Assembly: GCA_018266375.1 (NCBI GenBank)
Contig: JAFEAO010000010.1
Span: forward strand, 21,935 to 83,280
Direction: 5' to 3'
DNA: 61,346 nucleotides
Origin: Bdellovibrionales bacterium
GTDB taxonomy: Bacteria; Bdellovibrionota; UBA1018; CAIMNF01
Below, piece after piece: positions 10,517-18,788 of this stretch. Made by a program: the position numbers and the translations under genes. How positions within the stretch are numbered: the first letter of the stretch is position 1; the number at the start of each line of letters is the position of its first letter. A model generated the notes under the pieces. That model did not search any database and was not told the DNA's origin. It saw only the letters and a program-made list of their open reading frames with translations.

Positions 10517-11473
10517 ATGAAATATTCGGCCCTAACTTTCAGTCTCTTACTGTTTTTGTGTCTCGACGTCTCTACCGCTCAAGCCCAAAATCAAAACGAA
10601 ATCGCTATCGATCGAGTCGTGCAAACTTCCCCCCAACAAATCGTTCAATCGCTCATTCAAAGCGGGGTTCCAAGCCTCGGTCAATATGATCTCAGCGAGA
10701 TGCAGAGCAAACTCAGTCTCACCCGCTACTACGTGCAATCCGAATCATTTTCTCGTAAAGAGCCCGTAAGTATTATCGTTTATGGAAAAAACGATGAACT
10801 AAGACTCGATGCCCGCTACCTTTCCAATCAAGAAAAAGTTTACTTCCCACAGTCAAACCTACCCGCGGCTCCTTCCCACGATCCAGCGTGGTTGGCGCTA
10901 ACTCTACATGAGTCACTCGGTGCTTCCGGATACATGGATCAAGCTTATGGTTTCTCAACAGCGCTGATGTTGATTTATAGCCAGAAAGATTCAAGCCAAC
11001 GTCAGAGTACCGAACGGATGCTTTCACCCGTTTTTAAACCCTACAACTCGCCTCATCTTTCGTTTTATATGGATCCGGGCGAATATCATCACCTTGACGA
11101 AATCAACCGGGCACTGGCCGACGGAGGATCAACCGGTGTCGGACACGGAGGTGACTCGGATGAAATCTTCTTGAAACTCTCGGTTCTTGCCGACCTTGAT
11201 CTTCTACTTCGAATGCTGCCGGACTCGTTCACCCCAAGAATGCCGCTCGATCCGGAAAAACTAAGTCGCGCAATCTTGATCGGCACCTCGGTCCGCTTTA
11301 CGGATGAAACCGCTGAATTTTACGTTAATGACAGCGGAGTCATTAAAGTTTCACGCGGATATTGGGATCATATCAAAATGGACCGACCCGCAGTGTTGGC
11401 ATTTGAATCGAAAATGCTGCTGCAACTGATTCATATTCTAACAAGCGAGGGATTCTCGAGTGTCTATCGCTGA
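10517..11473 (+). CDS. Secreted protein of unknown function
   Basis: A 318-residue protein with a clear signal peptide cleaved after AQA (about residue 23). No catalytic signature is certain. The segment L-T-L-H-E-S-L-G-A-S-G (about residues 130-140) contains an H-E pair that could be a metal site but is not a full HExxH. A glycine/histidine-rich stretch G-G-S-T-G-V-G-H-G-G (about 200) is also notable. It is flanked by two paralogous HTH regulators and overlaps the downstream one by 14 bp, so it is probably co-transcribed with it and autoregulated. The ribosome site is weak (GAAG). Confidence 0.7.
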   Translation: MKYSALTFSLLLFLCLDVSTAQAQNQNEIAIDRVVQTSPQQIVQSLIQSGVPSLGQYDLSEMQSKLSLTRYYVQSESFSRKEPVSIIVYGKNDELRLDARYLSNQEKVYFPQSNLPAAPSHDPAWLALTLHESLGASGYMDQAYGFSTALMLIYSQKDSSQRQSTERMLSPVFKPYNSPHLSFYMDPGEYHHLDEINRALADGGSTGVGHGGDSDEIFLKLSVLADLDLLLRMLPDSFTPRMPLDPEKLSRAILIGTSVRFTDETAEFYVNDSGVIKVSRGYWDHIKMDRPAVLAFESKMLLQLIHILTSEGFSSVYR

Positions 11474-12296
11474 ACAAAGCAAGGTCCGCATTCTTCGTGA
11501 GGAATACAAGCGTCGCAAAATAACGAACGCCCGGTATTCCTTACGGTCTTACGCAAGGGACATCGGCATTAATCAAAGCCTGCTTTCAAAAATTCTAGCG
11601 GGCAAACGTCCTCTCACCGCTACACAAGCGGTCCGGGCCTTACGCGTGCTCCATGTCGACCCGCTTCGAAAGGACATTCTCCTCGGAGCTCGTAAAAGGC
11701 TCCCTCGGACCTTTAAAGAACCGGTTACTGATATCCCACTTGATTTCGACCTGACTTGGATCGACGTCGCCATCCTTGATTTGACGACGCTTAAAAATTT
11801 CAAAAACGATATTGAGTGGATGTCGAGCCGTTTAGGCACAGATAGCTCGACGGTGACTCGCTCATTAGAGCGCTTAGAAGCGCGTGGTCTCGTTTCATTC
11901 AAAGATTACGGCATTTCAAAAACTAAACGACGAATTCAATACTCACCCCAGAAATCTCTGCCTTACGTGCGTGCCTATCATGAATCCATGATTCAAAAAG
12001 CGGCGGAGCAGTTACGCCATTCGGACGAAGCTTCGTTTCAAGCGCGAGCGATTCGCGGAGTGACACTCGCCATCGACAGTTCAAAATTGGAACAGGCTAA
12101 AAAGAAGATCGAAAATTTTTCGAATCAGCTCGCGGAGTTCCTCACATCCGGTAATGCAGACATACTTTACCAAATGAACATTCAGCTGTTTCCGCTGATC
12201 GAACCCGAAGGTAAAGAGCCGGAATCTCGAGAGCGTTACTTTAACCCGTCGATTGGCATGCGACCGGACAAAGTCTTACGGAACTCGGGTCGGTAA
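11460..12296 (+). CDS. TIGR02147 / DUF4423-type transcriptional regulator
   Basis: A 278-residue protein with the layout of the TIGR02147 family. There is an N-terminal HTH (R-Y-S-L-R-S-Y-A-R-D-I-G-I-N-Q-S, about 22-40), a middle winged-helix-like part (SSTVTRSLERLEARGLV, about 130-147), and the conserved tail in which L-A-I-D-x-x-K-L is followed by Y-Q-M-N-I-Q-L-F-P-L (about 235-245). It starts with GTG at 11460 behind GCGAGGGA and overlaps the upstream secreted-protein gene by 14 bp. Its last 20 codons overlap, antisense, a LysR remnant (12236-12437), so the tail after the conserved F-P-L may be derived from read-through. Role: presumed regulator of the adjacent secreted protein. Confidence 0.8.
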   Translation: MSIAEQSKVRILREEYKRRKITNARYSLRSYARDIGINQSLLSKILAGKRPLTATQAVRALRVLHVDPLRKDILLGARKRLPRTFKEPVTDIPLDFDLTWIDVAILDLTTLKNFKNDIEWMSSRLGTDSSTVTRSLERLEARGLVSFKDYGISKTKRRIQYSPQKSLPYVRAYHESMIQKAAEQLRHSDEASFQARAIRGVTLAIDSSKLEQAKKKIENFSNQLAEFLTSGNADILYQMNIQLFPLIEPEGKEPESRERYFNPSIGMRPDKVLRNSGR

Positions 12297-12437
12297 ACAA
12301 GGCAGATCTCGTCTTGAAACTTGGGTGCATCGGCCCTGAATGGAACTAGCTTCGGCCGAGCCAAAGCAGCCACAAGTGTGCAAGATCCCCACGCCGACAC
12401 CCGCTTCAGTCAAGCTGCTGATTACCTCCAGAGATCC
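12236..12437 (-). pseudogene. Remnant of a LysR-type regulator C-terminus
   Basis: On the minus strand, one frame reads GSLEVISSLTEAGVGVGIL (12437 downward), the hallmark S-L-E-x-I-x-x-L-x-x-A-G-x-G-[IV]-[GA]-[IL] block of LysR effector domains. After a one-base frame change near 12376 the sequence continues T-L-V-A-A-L-A-R, then APKFQDEICLVYRPEFRKT and a stop at 12236, matching the usual end of LysR proteins (P-x-F-x-D-E-I-C-L-V-Y-R). There is no start codon and no DNA-binding part. It fills most of the spacer between the TIGR02147-type gene and uvrD. I infer a decayed gene from the broken frame. Confidence 0.6.
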
Positions 12438-12519
12438 CTAAAGGCTCGGAAGCGCGGGTGATGCTCAGCGTTTTTTGAGACTTCTAAAAAATATTCGATT
12501 TCAGGCGATGACGGTAGCA

Positions 12520-14649
12520 TTATAATCTCCCGGCGTTTTGACTAAAATCGCGGATTTCGAAGTATTTTTTCGGCACTTCTTCAAAAAATCTCGCCGGATA
12601 TTGGTACAAAAGATCGCCCCAAACCCGGCGGAAGGTTGCGTGAGACATATAAAGGCGCTCCCGAGCACGGGTCATCCCGACGTAACAAAGGCGGCGTTCC
12701 TCTTCGACTCCCATATCTTCGTCTTCGCCCTCGTTACCCCGAATTGACGGAAAGAGGCCTTCTTCCATCCCTACCATAAAGACGACCGGGAACTCGAGCC
12801 CCTTACAACCATGGAACGTCATGAGCTGCACGCTCGATGCTTCGCCCTCGGTATCCGGAGACTCCGCAAGCGTGGTTTGCTCCAAAAACCGGCCAAGCAG
12901 TAAAGGCTTGCGACGTTCGATCTCCGCTCCTGGTAAATCTTTGAGCTCGCGCTCCTCAAACTCGAGCACGACGGAGTTGAACTCTTCCAAGTTTTCGATT
13001 CGATCAATCGATTCGTCCGTGCCCTCTTCTTTGAGGGATTCGACGTAACGGGTTTCATCCAAGATGTGGTGATAAAGCTCGGAGACCCGAACTTTAGACT
13101 GAAGCTCGATCCACGACCCCACCATACAATAGAAGTCTTGCAGTTTTTTAAGCGTCTTGCCGCTAAAGAGCGTAGGCTCACGCATCTCTTTGCTAAAAAA
13201 ATCCCAGAGACTGCCTTGCTGCCCCCAAGCCGCATCGAGCTTATCGAGCGTAGTCTTACCGATCCCGCGAGCTGGCACGTTGATAATGCGTTTAAAACTG
13301 ATCGAGTCCGAATTGTTAAAGACCAGACGCAGGTAAGCCATCACGTCTTTGATCTCTTTGCGGTCAAAGAATCGAAGACCGCCCACGACTCTGTAAGCAA
13401 GCTTGGCTTGACGTAAAAACTCCTCGAACAAACGCGACTGCGCGTGCGTCCGATAGATGATTGCAAAATCATTCAATGAATATTCGGCATGATCCTGAAG
13501 AAGTGTGCGTAGCTCTTTGACCACGATTTCCGCCTCATGGCGGTCATCCGGGCTTGAGATCTTGACGATCGGAACGCCGATCTCTTCTTCACTAAACAAG
13601 GTTTTATTCTTGCGTTGAGTATTCTTCGCGATGAGCTCGGACGCGGCTTCAACGATCGTTTGAGTCGAGCGGTAGTTTTGCTCGAGCTTGACGACCGCGG
13701 CACCCGGATAGTCGCGCTCGAAGTCGAGGATGTTGCGGATGTCGGCCCCGCGCCAGCCGTAAATTGATTGATCCTCATCTCCGACGACGCAAATATTGCC
13801 GTGACTGCCTTCCGATGGACTGCCCAGTTCCTTAAGGAGCAAGTACTGGGCTTTGTTGGTATCTTGGTACTCGTCGACGTGAATATAACGGTAACGGCGC
13901 TGGTACTTTTCGCGGATGTCGGCGTGATCGCGAAGCAATCGATACGTCATCGTGATCATCTCACCGAAATCCATCGCATTGTTTTCGATCATCGCGCGCT
14001 GATAAGCCTCGTACACCTGCGGTAGCTTGCGATCGATCCCCCGACCGGTAAGCGCGTGCGGATTATCCGGTTCCATCGCATCGCACTTCATGCGGTTGAT
14101 CGCATATTGAAAACTCTTCGGAGAATAAACTTTGTCGTCGATCCCCATGCTCTTGACGATGGATTTCAAAAGCGAGAGTTGGTCGGCATCATCGAAAATC
14201 ACAAACGGTTTAGTAAATGGCAGACGGTCGCCTTCGCGACGGAGGATCCGCGCGCAGATCGCGTGGAAGGTGCCGATATCGAGCGGGCCTTGAATCTCAT
14301 TGTGATTCATCCCGACTTCGTTAAGCAACGAGCACACTCGATCGCGCATCTCTCCCGCGGCTTTGTTAGTAAAGGTCACGGCCAGAATTTGCCAGGGCCG
14401 AATCTTTTGAACCGAGATCAAATACGCGATCCGACTCGTGAGCATCCGTGTTTTACCCGAACCCGCTCCGGCCAAAACCAGAAGCGGTCCCTCGGTCGTC
14501 AGAACCGCCTCTCGCTGAGGCTCGTTCAATCGCGTGACGAAATTCGGAAGCGCATCTGGATCGACGGGCGTTTGCTGCTCGGCGCGCTTCGAGGTCGTAA
14601 AGTCCTCGGGGTCAAAATTGAAGTCGAAATCGAGAGTTCGGTCACTCAT
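12520..14649 (-). CDS. uvrD: UvrD/PcrA-family DNA helicase
   Basis: An ATP-dependent 3'-5' superfamily 1A helicase for repair and replication. 709 residues from the ATG at 14649 (AGGGCATCTC upstream). Motifs in order: Q-motif LNEPQREAV (41-49), Walker A AGAGSGKT (60-67), Ia VTFTNKAA, II DEYQDT (259-264), III GDEDQSIYGWRGA, IV EQNYRS, V LMTFHGCKGLEF, VI YVGMTRARERL. The length and gap-free motif set make it a full enzyme. An upstream extension of 13 codons to 14688 lacks support. UvrD and PcrA cannot be told apart by eye. Transcribed alone, convergent with the TIGR02147 gene. Confidence 0.93.
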   Translation of the reverse strand: MSDRTLDFDFNFDPEDFTTSKRAEQQTPVDPDALPNFVTRLNEPQREAVLTTEGPLLVLAGAGSGKTRMLTSRIAYLISVQKIRPWQILAVTFTNKAAGEMRDRVCSLLNEVGMNHNEIQGPLDIGTFHAICARILRREGDRLPFTKPFVIFDDADQLSLLKSIVKSMGIDDKVYSPKSFQYAINRMKCDAMEPDNPHALTGRGIDRKLPQVYEAYQRAMIENNAMDFGEMITMTYRLLRDHADIREKYQRRYRYIHVDEYQDTNKAQYLLLKELGSPSEGSHGNICVVGDEDQSIYGWRGADIRNILDFERDYPGAAVVKLEQNYRSTQTIVEAASELIAKNTQRKNKTLFSEEEIGVPIVKISSPDDRHEAEIVVKELRTLLQDHAEYSLNDFAIIYRTHAQSRLFEEFLRQAKLAYRVVGGLRFFDRKEIKDVMAYLRLVFNNSDSISFKRIINVPARGIGKTTLDKLDAAWGQQGSLWDFFSKEMREPTLFSGKTLKKLQDFYCMVGSWIELQSKVRVSELYHHILDETRYVESLKEEGTDESIDRIENLEEFNSVVLEFEERELKDLPGAEIERRKPLLLGRFLEQTTLAESPDTEGEASSVQLMTFHGCKGLEFPVVFMVGMEEGLFPSIRGNEGEDEDMGVEEERRLCYVGMTRARERLYMSHATFRRVWGDLLYQYPARFFEEVPKKYFEIRDFSQNAGRL

Positions 14650-14666
14650 GAGATGCCCTAAATTAC

Positions 14667-15017
14667 AGTACGGAAAGGATGGTGACAACGCCTATCCCAC
14701 CCACAACACAAGGCGGCATTCCGTTGCCGGAAATATTCTCTTGCTCCGGTAAACATTGATAAACAGATTCACTAAAATCATCGATGCTCTCGATTGAGAG
14801 TTTTCCGGCTTCGGGCATTCTTCGACGCGTAACAACAAACACGAGCACCAGCAAACAATCGGTGTCGACTGACGACAACCGCATGAGCATCGGCGAAATC
14901 GATTCGAGCTTGACTGCCGTCGGTGCAGCCGTGAAATATCTCGTTCCAGGCTTGAATTTGTCCCTCAACAGCGGAGCACCGACCGCTCCGTACATCAACG
15001 TTGGGATGTTCTTTTAA
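14667..15017 (+). pseudogene. Possible tail of a decayed outer-membrane barrel protein
   Basis: From 14784 a frame ends with S-L-T-A-V-G-A-A-V-K-Y, then LVPGLNLSLNSGAPTAPYIN and VGMFF at 15017. Alternating hydrophobic residues and a terminal Phe are typical of the last strands of an outer-membrane beta-barrel. A second frame upstream (from about 14667) reads YGKDGDNAYPTHNTR and HSVAGNILL, which also looks like barrel strand-turn sequence, but it stops at 14752. No ribosome site or signal peptide exists, and the 5' part would run into the divergent uvrD start. I read it as a frameshifted remnant. Confidence 0.4.
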
Positions 15018-15198
15018 GGGATTCTTCTGAAGAACTTTCCGAAATCCCGATCAAACGCTCGGAATACGACAAAATTGTAAAAAAGATGTACGCGTGGAAC
15101 GATGAAGTGACTAACAAACATGTTGCCGCTCCCGTGAGGCCGAAGAGCTCTGCGCGATTTCGTTTCAGTTATTCCAGCTCAATAAAGAAGAGAAGTAA
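15018..15198 (+). pseudogene. Frameshifted gene tail, family unknown
   Basis: Directly after the barrel-like tail, one frame gives EELSEIPIKRSEYDKIVKKM and then Y-A-W-N-D-E-V-T-N-K-H-V-A-A, with coding-like composition. A one-base slip around 15135 would continue as R-E-A-E-E-L-C-A-I-S-F-Q-L-F-Q-L-N-K-E-E-K and a stop at 15196-15198. Neither half has a start codon with a ribosome site. I do not recognise the family. The evidence is composition and the way the two frames join, so confidence is low. Confidence 0.3.
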
Positions 15199-15206
15199 CC
15201 ATTAGG

Positions 15207-16619
15207 CTATTTTTGGCGGATCTTTTTTGCGTAACCAGGCTTATTGATCTGACGGCTGCGAGCGATCGCAAGCGCGTCTTCTTCGACCGTTTCGGTGATG
15301 GTCGAGCCGGAAGCGACGTAAGAGCCTTTTTTGAAAGTCACGGGCGCCACCGCTTGGCAATCGGAGCCGATGAACACATTGTCCTCAACGACAGTCTGAT
15401 GCTTTTTCGCGCCGTCGTAGTTACAAGTTACAAACCCGCAGCCGATGTTGACGTTCGATCCTACGACAGCGTCGCCGACGTAACTCAAGTGCGCGATCGA
15501 GGTGTGTTCGCCGATTTTTGATTTCTTGATCTCAACGAAGTTCCCGATCTTGGAATGGTTGCCGATATCCGAGTCCGGACGAAGGTGCGCATACGGTCCG
15601 ACACGCACGTCGGAGCCGACCACTGAGTTTTCACCGTACGAGCCAGCTTTGATCTCGCTTCGTTCACCCACGCGTACGTTCTTTAAATAGACGTTCATGC
15701 CGATCGTCGAACCCGCGCCGATTTCGGTCGAGCCTTCTAAAATCGTTCCTGGATAGATCGTCACGTCTTGGCCGATCTTGACCGTCGGGTCAACACGAGC
15801 ATCATTGATGCTGACAAAACGCACGCCGGCAAGCGCATGCCGCTTGATCACGCGTGAATTCAAAATTTTTGCGGCAACTGCCAGTTCGTAGGGGTTGTTC
15901 ACGCCGCGCACGTCCTCCGGGATATCCCATGTGCGGGTTTCGATCGCGCGTTTCTTGGCAACCGCGTGCCCAATCAAATCCGTGAGGTAATATTCTTTCT
16001 GGGCATTGTCGTTCTTGAGCGCCGCGACCCCGACGTTCAAGAATTGGGCACCGAAGGTATAAATCGACAAACCCACTTCTTGAATCAGCCTCTCGAGAGG
16101 CGACGCATCCTTCTCTTCGACGATTCGGAGAACCGGACCTTTCTTACCGCGACGAATGACCCGACCGTATCCGAGTGGATCGGCGACGATCGCGGTTAAA
16201 AGTTTGAGCGCCGAACCGCGCTTCAACGGCTCAGTCATGTCGCGTACGAGTTCGGTCGTGAGAAGAGGCAAATCGCCCGGAAGGACGAGTACGTGTTCTT
16301 TTTTATCGACTGCGGTCTTGCCCCAATCCGATTGCATCGCGCACTTTACGGCGTGGCCCGTGCCTTTTTGTTCGGTCTGCTCGATAAAAGAAATCTTCAT
16401 GGAGTACTTTTGCGATTGAACCGCCTCAATGACTTTATCTTTTTGGTGCCCCACAACGACCGCGATGCGCGCTTGTGGCTGAGCTTCTTGCACGCGATCC
16501 AAAATGTGGAGAAGCATCGGGCGTCCGCACACCGGAATGAGAACTTTCGGCAGTGAAGAGAACATGCGTTTTCCAAGGCCGGCAGCCAGAATGATGATCG
16601 AAGTCGTAGGTGAAGCCAT
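15207..16619 (-). CDS. glmU: Bifunctional GlmU (N-acetyltransferase / uridylyltransferase)
   Basis: Makes UDP-GlcNAc in two steps: acetylation of glucosamine-1-phosphate, then uridylylation, for peptidoglycan and LPS. The 470-residue protein begins with the nucleotidyltransferase signature IIILAAGLGKRM (8-19) followed by PKVLIPV. The C-terminal half is the left-handed beta-helix of hexapeptide repeats, with the acetyl-CoA/GlcN-1-P site region SYVGDAVVG and CNYDGAKKHQT. The C-terminus K-K-I-R-Q-K is basic. The ATG at 16619 has no good ribosome site, but no better start is near. The divergent spacer toward the DksA-like gene carries two inverted repeats. Confidence 0.95.
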   Translation of the reverse strand: MASPTTSIIILAAGLGKRMFSSLPKVLIPVCGRPMLLHILDRVQEAQPQARIAVVVGHQKDKVIEAVQSQKYSMKISFIEQTEQKGTGHAVKCAMQSDWGKTAVDKKEHVLVLPGDLPLLTTELVRDMTEPLKRGSALKLLTAIVADPLGYGRVIRRGKKGPVLRIVEEKDASPLERLIQEVGLSIYTFGAQFLNVGVAALKNDNAQKEYYLTDLIGHAVAKKRAIETRTWDIPEDVRGVNNPYELAVAAKILNSRVIKRHALAGVRFVSINDARVDPTVKIGQDVTIYPGTILEGSTEIGAGSTIGMNVYLKNVRVGERSEIKAGSYGENSVVGSDVRVGPYAHLRPDSDIGNHSKIGNFVEIKKSKIGEHTSIAHLSYVGDAVVGSNVNIGCGFVTCNYDGAKKHQTVVEDNVFIGSDCQAVAPVTFKKGSYVASGSTITETVEEDALAIARSRQINKPGYAKKIRQK

Positions 16620-16650
16620 ACAAAATAGAATGTCTTATTTAGAGCGGGGT

Positions 16651-16693
16651 TTACACTGTGTAATATCTGACTTTTATTGTTTGTACAATAAAA
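16651..16693. promoter_or_regulatory. Two inverted repeats in the glmU / dksA-like divergent spacer
   Basis: TTACAC-T-GTGTAA (16651-16663) is a perfect odd palindrome. Nine bp downstream TTTTATTGT (16672-16680) and ACAATAAAA (16685-16693) form a second perfect inverted repeat with a 4-bp centre. Both are in the 247-bp spacer between glmU (minus) and the DksA-like gene (plus), an A+T-rich promoter region. They may be operators; no regulator gene is adjacent. Confidence 0.4.
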
Positions 16694-16866
16694 TCTTTAT
16701 CATATCCTTATTGAACCTCCTTAGAGCTTCTTATAAAAAAATCAGAACCGTCTAAATTCTGTCGTCGGAAGTCGCGACGATAGAAGCTTAAGGAAGAGCC
16801 CGCGCCGAAGTCATAGCGTTGGAACTTAGAGTGGATTGTAAACGTCATTTCATAGGGGGATATCAA

Positions 16867-17229
16867 ATGGACGTAAACACCATGAATAAGTTCAAAAGAA
16901 TCTTGATCGCAGAGAAAGAGCGACTTTTGAACAACAGCAAAGAGAGCATCAAGCACGATCTCAACATCTCGACAGACGACCTTCCTGACGAAGCGGATCT
17001 GGCAGCCAGCGAAATCAACCAAAGCCTGACTTTCGAACTACGCAATCGTGAACGAATCATGATCGCGAAGATCGATACGGCTTTGTCTAAAATTTCAGAC
17101 GGCTCTTTCGGCGAATGCGAATCATGCGAAGAGGCAATTCAACGGAAGCGCTTAGAAGCGCGCCCGTTCTCAACTTTGTGCGTTTCTTGCCAAGAAATGC
17201 ATGAGCACAGAGAAAAGATTTACGCGTAA
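16867..17229 (+). CDS. dksA: DksA/TraR-family zinc-finger transcription factor
   Basis: A 120-residue DksA-like protein that would bind RNA polymerase in the secondary channel and mediate stringent-type control. A coiled coil runs from the N-terminus to about residue 75. The tip carries DEADLA (41-46), matching the D-x-x-D-x-A motif needed for DksA activity. The zinc finger is C84-x2-C87 ... C105-x2-C108. The start at 16867 is set by the AGGGGGAT ribosome site; the frame is open 16 codons further upstream but without one. It is shorter than E. coli DksA (151). Monocistronic, convergent with the peptide-binding protein gene. Confidence 0.88.
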   Translation: MDVNTMNKFKRILIAEKERLLNNSKESIKHDLNISTDDLPDEADLAASEINQSLTFELRNRERIMIAKIDTALSKISDGSFGECESCEEAIQRKRLEARPFSTLCVSCQEMHEHREKIYA

Positions 17230-17252
17230 GCAGTAAACTTTGTACCAGTGTT

Positions 17253-18773
17253 TTACCTGAGACGGATCTCGCGGAACAGAATTGCTCCAAACGAGTTGGA
17301 ACGGAAACCAGAAACTCGTTTGGAGTACGCAAATTTCATCACTTGATGAAGCATCGGGACTCCCGGTGCTTCATCCCAAACAATATCTTCCAATTCTCGC
17401 ATCAACTGCATCTTCTTCACCGCACGATTCTCTTGTCTCAACTCGGCTAACAACTTATCGTATTGCTCGTTGGACCAACCGGTGAAGTTGTTGATGCTGT
17501 TGCCCTGAAAAATTTGATACGTCAGCCACGGATCGCTCACCGGATTCAACCAACCAAAGCGAAACATCGGATCCGGATCGGACTTGAGCTTCGCGTAGTG
17601 GGTTTTCCAATCCAGCATGTCGAGCTTCATCTTCCACCCAAGCTGCTTTTTAAGCTCATTTTGCGTAAATTCGTACATTGCCTGAGTGCGCGAGTTCATA
17701 TCGCTCTGAGCGCTGAATTCGATGCTCTCCGCGGTCTTGGATGGGGGCGGCGGAGTGGTGCGGGACTGCGCACGCGCCCAAAGAACGGGAGGCGCTAAAA
17801 ACAACGCCGGCAATTCGTCGGTTTTCAGTACCTTCGCCAAGTCTTCTTTTTTGGAATAAAGGGCGTCACGAACCAACTGGCGGTTTTTTTTATCGTCGAA
17901 CGGAGGCTTCTTCACATTAAATCCAAAATAAGTCACCGCTTCGACTTCGCCATTGTAGACGGTGGCCACCTTCTTGATTTCATCGACTTGAAGAGCCGGA
18001 ACTTTGAAAAGAATATCGAGTGATCCCGCTTTCAAAAGCGGAAGCAGCGAGGACTCGTCTTTGATGAAACGGATTTTTACTTCGGTAGTGTTTACAGCGC
18101 CAACGTTGTAATACTCCGGATTTTTTTTGAGCGACACGTAGTCTTCGCGCTTGTAGTCGGTGACCCGATAAGCGGCCAACGTCGGCTGGACCGGGTCGGG
18201 GCGCTTCTTGTACGCGTCTATCATGTCCTGACGAATGGGCGCCAGCGCCGGGAGTGTCAGCCAGTTCAGGAAGAGCGCGTCCGGATCTTTGAGCTGCACC
18301 TCTGCGGTGCGGTTGTCGATCGCGCGTGTTTTCGAGAGATCGATTCCCGGAATAAATTGAATCGTCGCAGCTTTCACTGGCTCATTCACCAAACGTTGAA
18401 TCGCGAGGACAAAATGATCGGCCTTAAACTCGGTTCCGTCGGACCACTTCAAACCTTTTTTAAATTTAAACGAATAGTGCTTTTTATCGCGGCTCAGCGA
18501 CATACTCTCGACGAGGGCCTTTTGTAGCGTGCCGCGGCCATCGTATTCATACAAAGTTCCGACAGTATTGGCCATCATCCACAGTCCGACACCGTCTTCA
18601 ACCAACAACGGATCATATTGAGTAGGCTCGTTCGTGAACTGAACGTTTAACACCGGCGATGCCACAGTTACAGTAGACGACGCGGCCGACAGCGTATCGG
18701 ATTTAGCCGACTGGGTTGTTAAAACGCAAAGCACAATCGCGAAAACAACACTATGCATGATTTTGTGGATCAT
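17253..18773 (-). CDS. Peptide ABC transporter substrate-binding protein (SBP family 5)
   Basis: A periplasmic binding protein of the OppA/DppA type, about 506 residues. A signal peptide (M-I-H-K-I-M-H then hydrophobic core to T-T-Q-S-A) is followed by the family 5 opening, L-N-V-Q-F-T-N-E-P-T-x-Y-D-P-L-L-V-E-D, and the block SFKFKKGLKWSDGTEFKADH. The C-terminal end carries the usual L-x-R-E-x-E-D-I-V-W-D-E-A-P-x-x-P. Three in-frame ATGs (18797, 18773, 18758) compete and none has a good ribosome site; 18773 gives the best signal peptide. No transporter genes are next to it, but a complete SBP-less importer lies at 42843-46698 and could be its partner. It is divergent from the CcdA-like gene with only 15 bp between starts. 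Confidence 0.88.
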   Translation of the reverse strand: MIHKIMHSVVFAIVLCVLTTQSAKSDTLSAASSTVTVASPVLNVQFTNEPTQYDPLLVEDGVGLWMMANTVGTLYEYDGRGTLQKALVESMSLSRDKKHYSFKFKKGLKWSDGTEFKADHFVLAIQRLVNEPVKAATIQFIPGIDLSKTRAIDNRTAEVQLKDPDALFLNWLTLPALAPIRQDMIDAYKKRPDPVQPTLAAYRVTDYKREDYVSLKKNPEYYNVGAVNTTEVKIRFIKDESSLLPLLKAGSLDILFKVPALQVDEIKKVATVYNGEVEAVTYFGFNVKKPPFDDKKNRQLVRDALYSKKEDLAKVLKTDELPALFLAPPVLWARAQSRTTPPPPSKTAESIEFSAQSDMNSRTQAMYEFTQNELKKQLGWKMKLDMLDWKTHYAKLKSDPDPMFRFGWLNPVSDPWLTYQIFQGNSINNFTGWSNEQYDKLLAELRQENRAVKKMQLMRELEDIVWDEAPGVPMLHQVMKFAYSKRVSGFRSNSFGAILFREIRLR

Positions 18774-18788
18774 GTTAAAAATAATATC

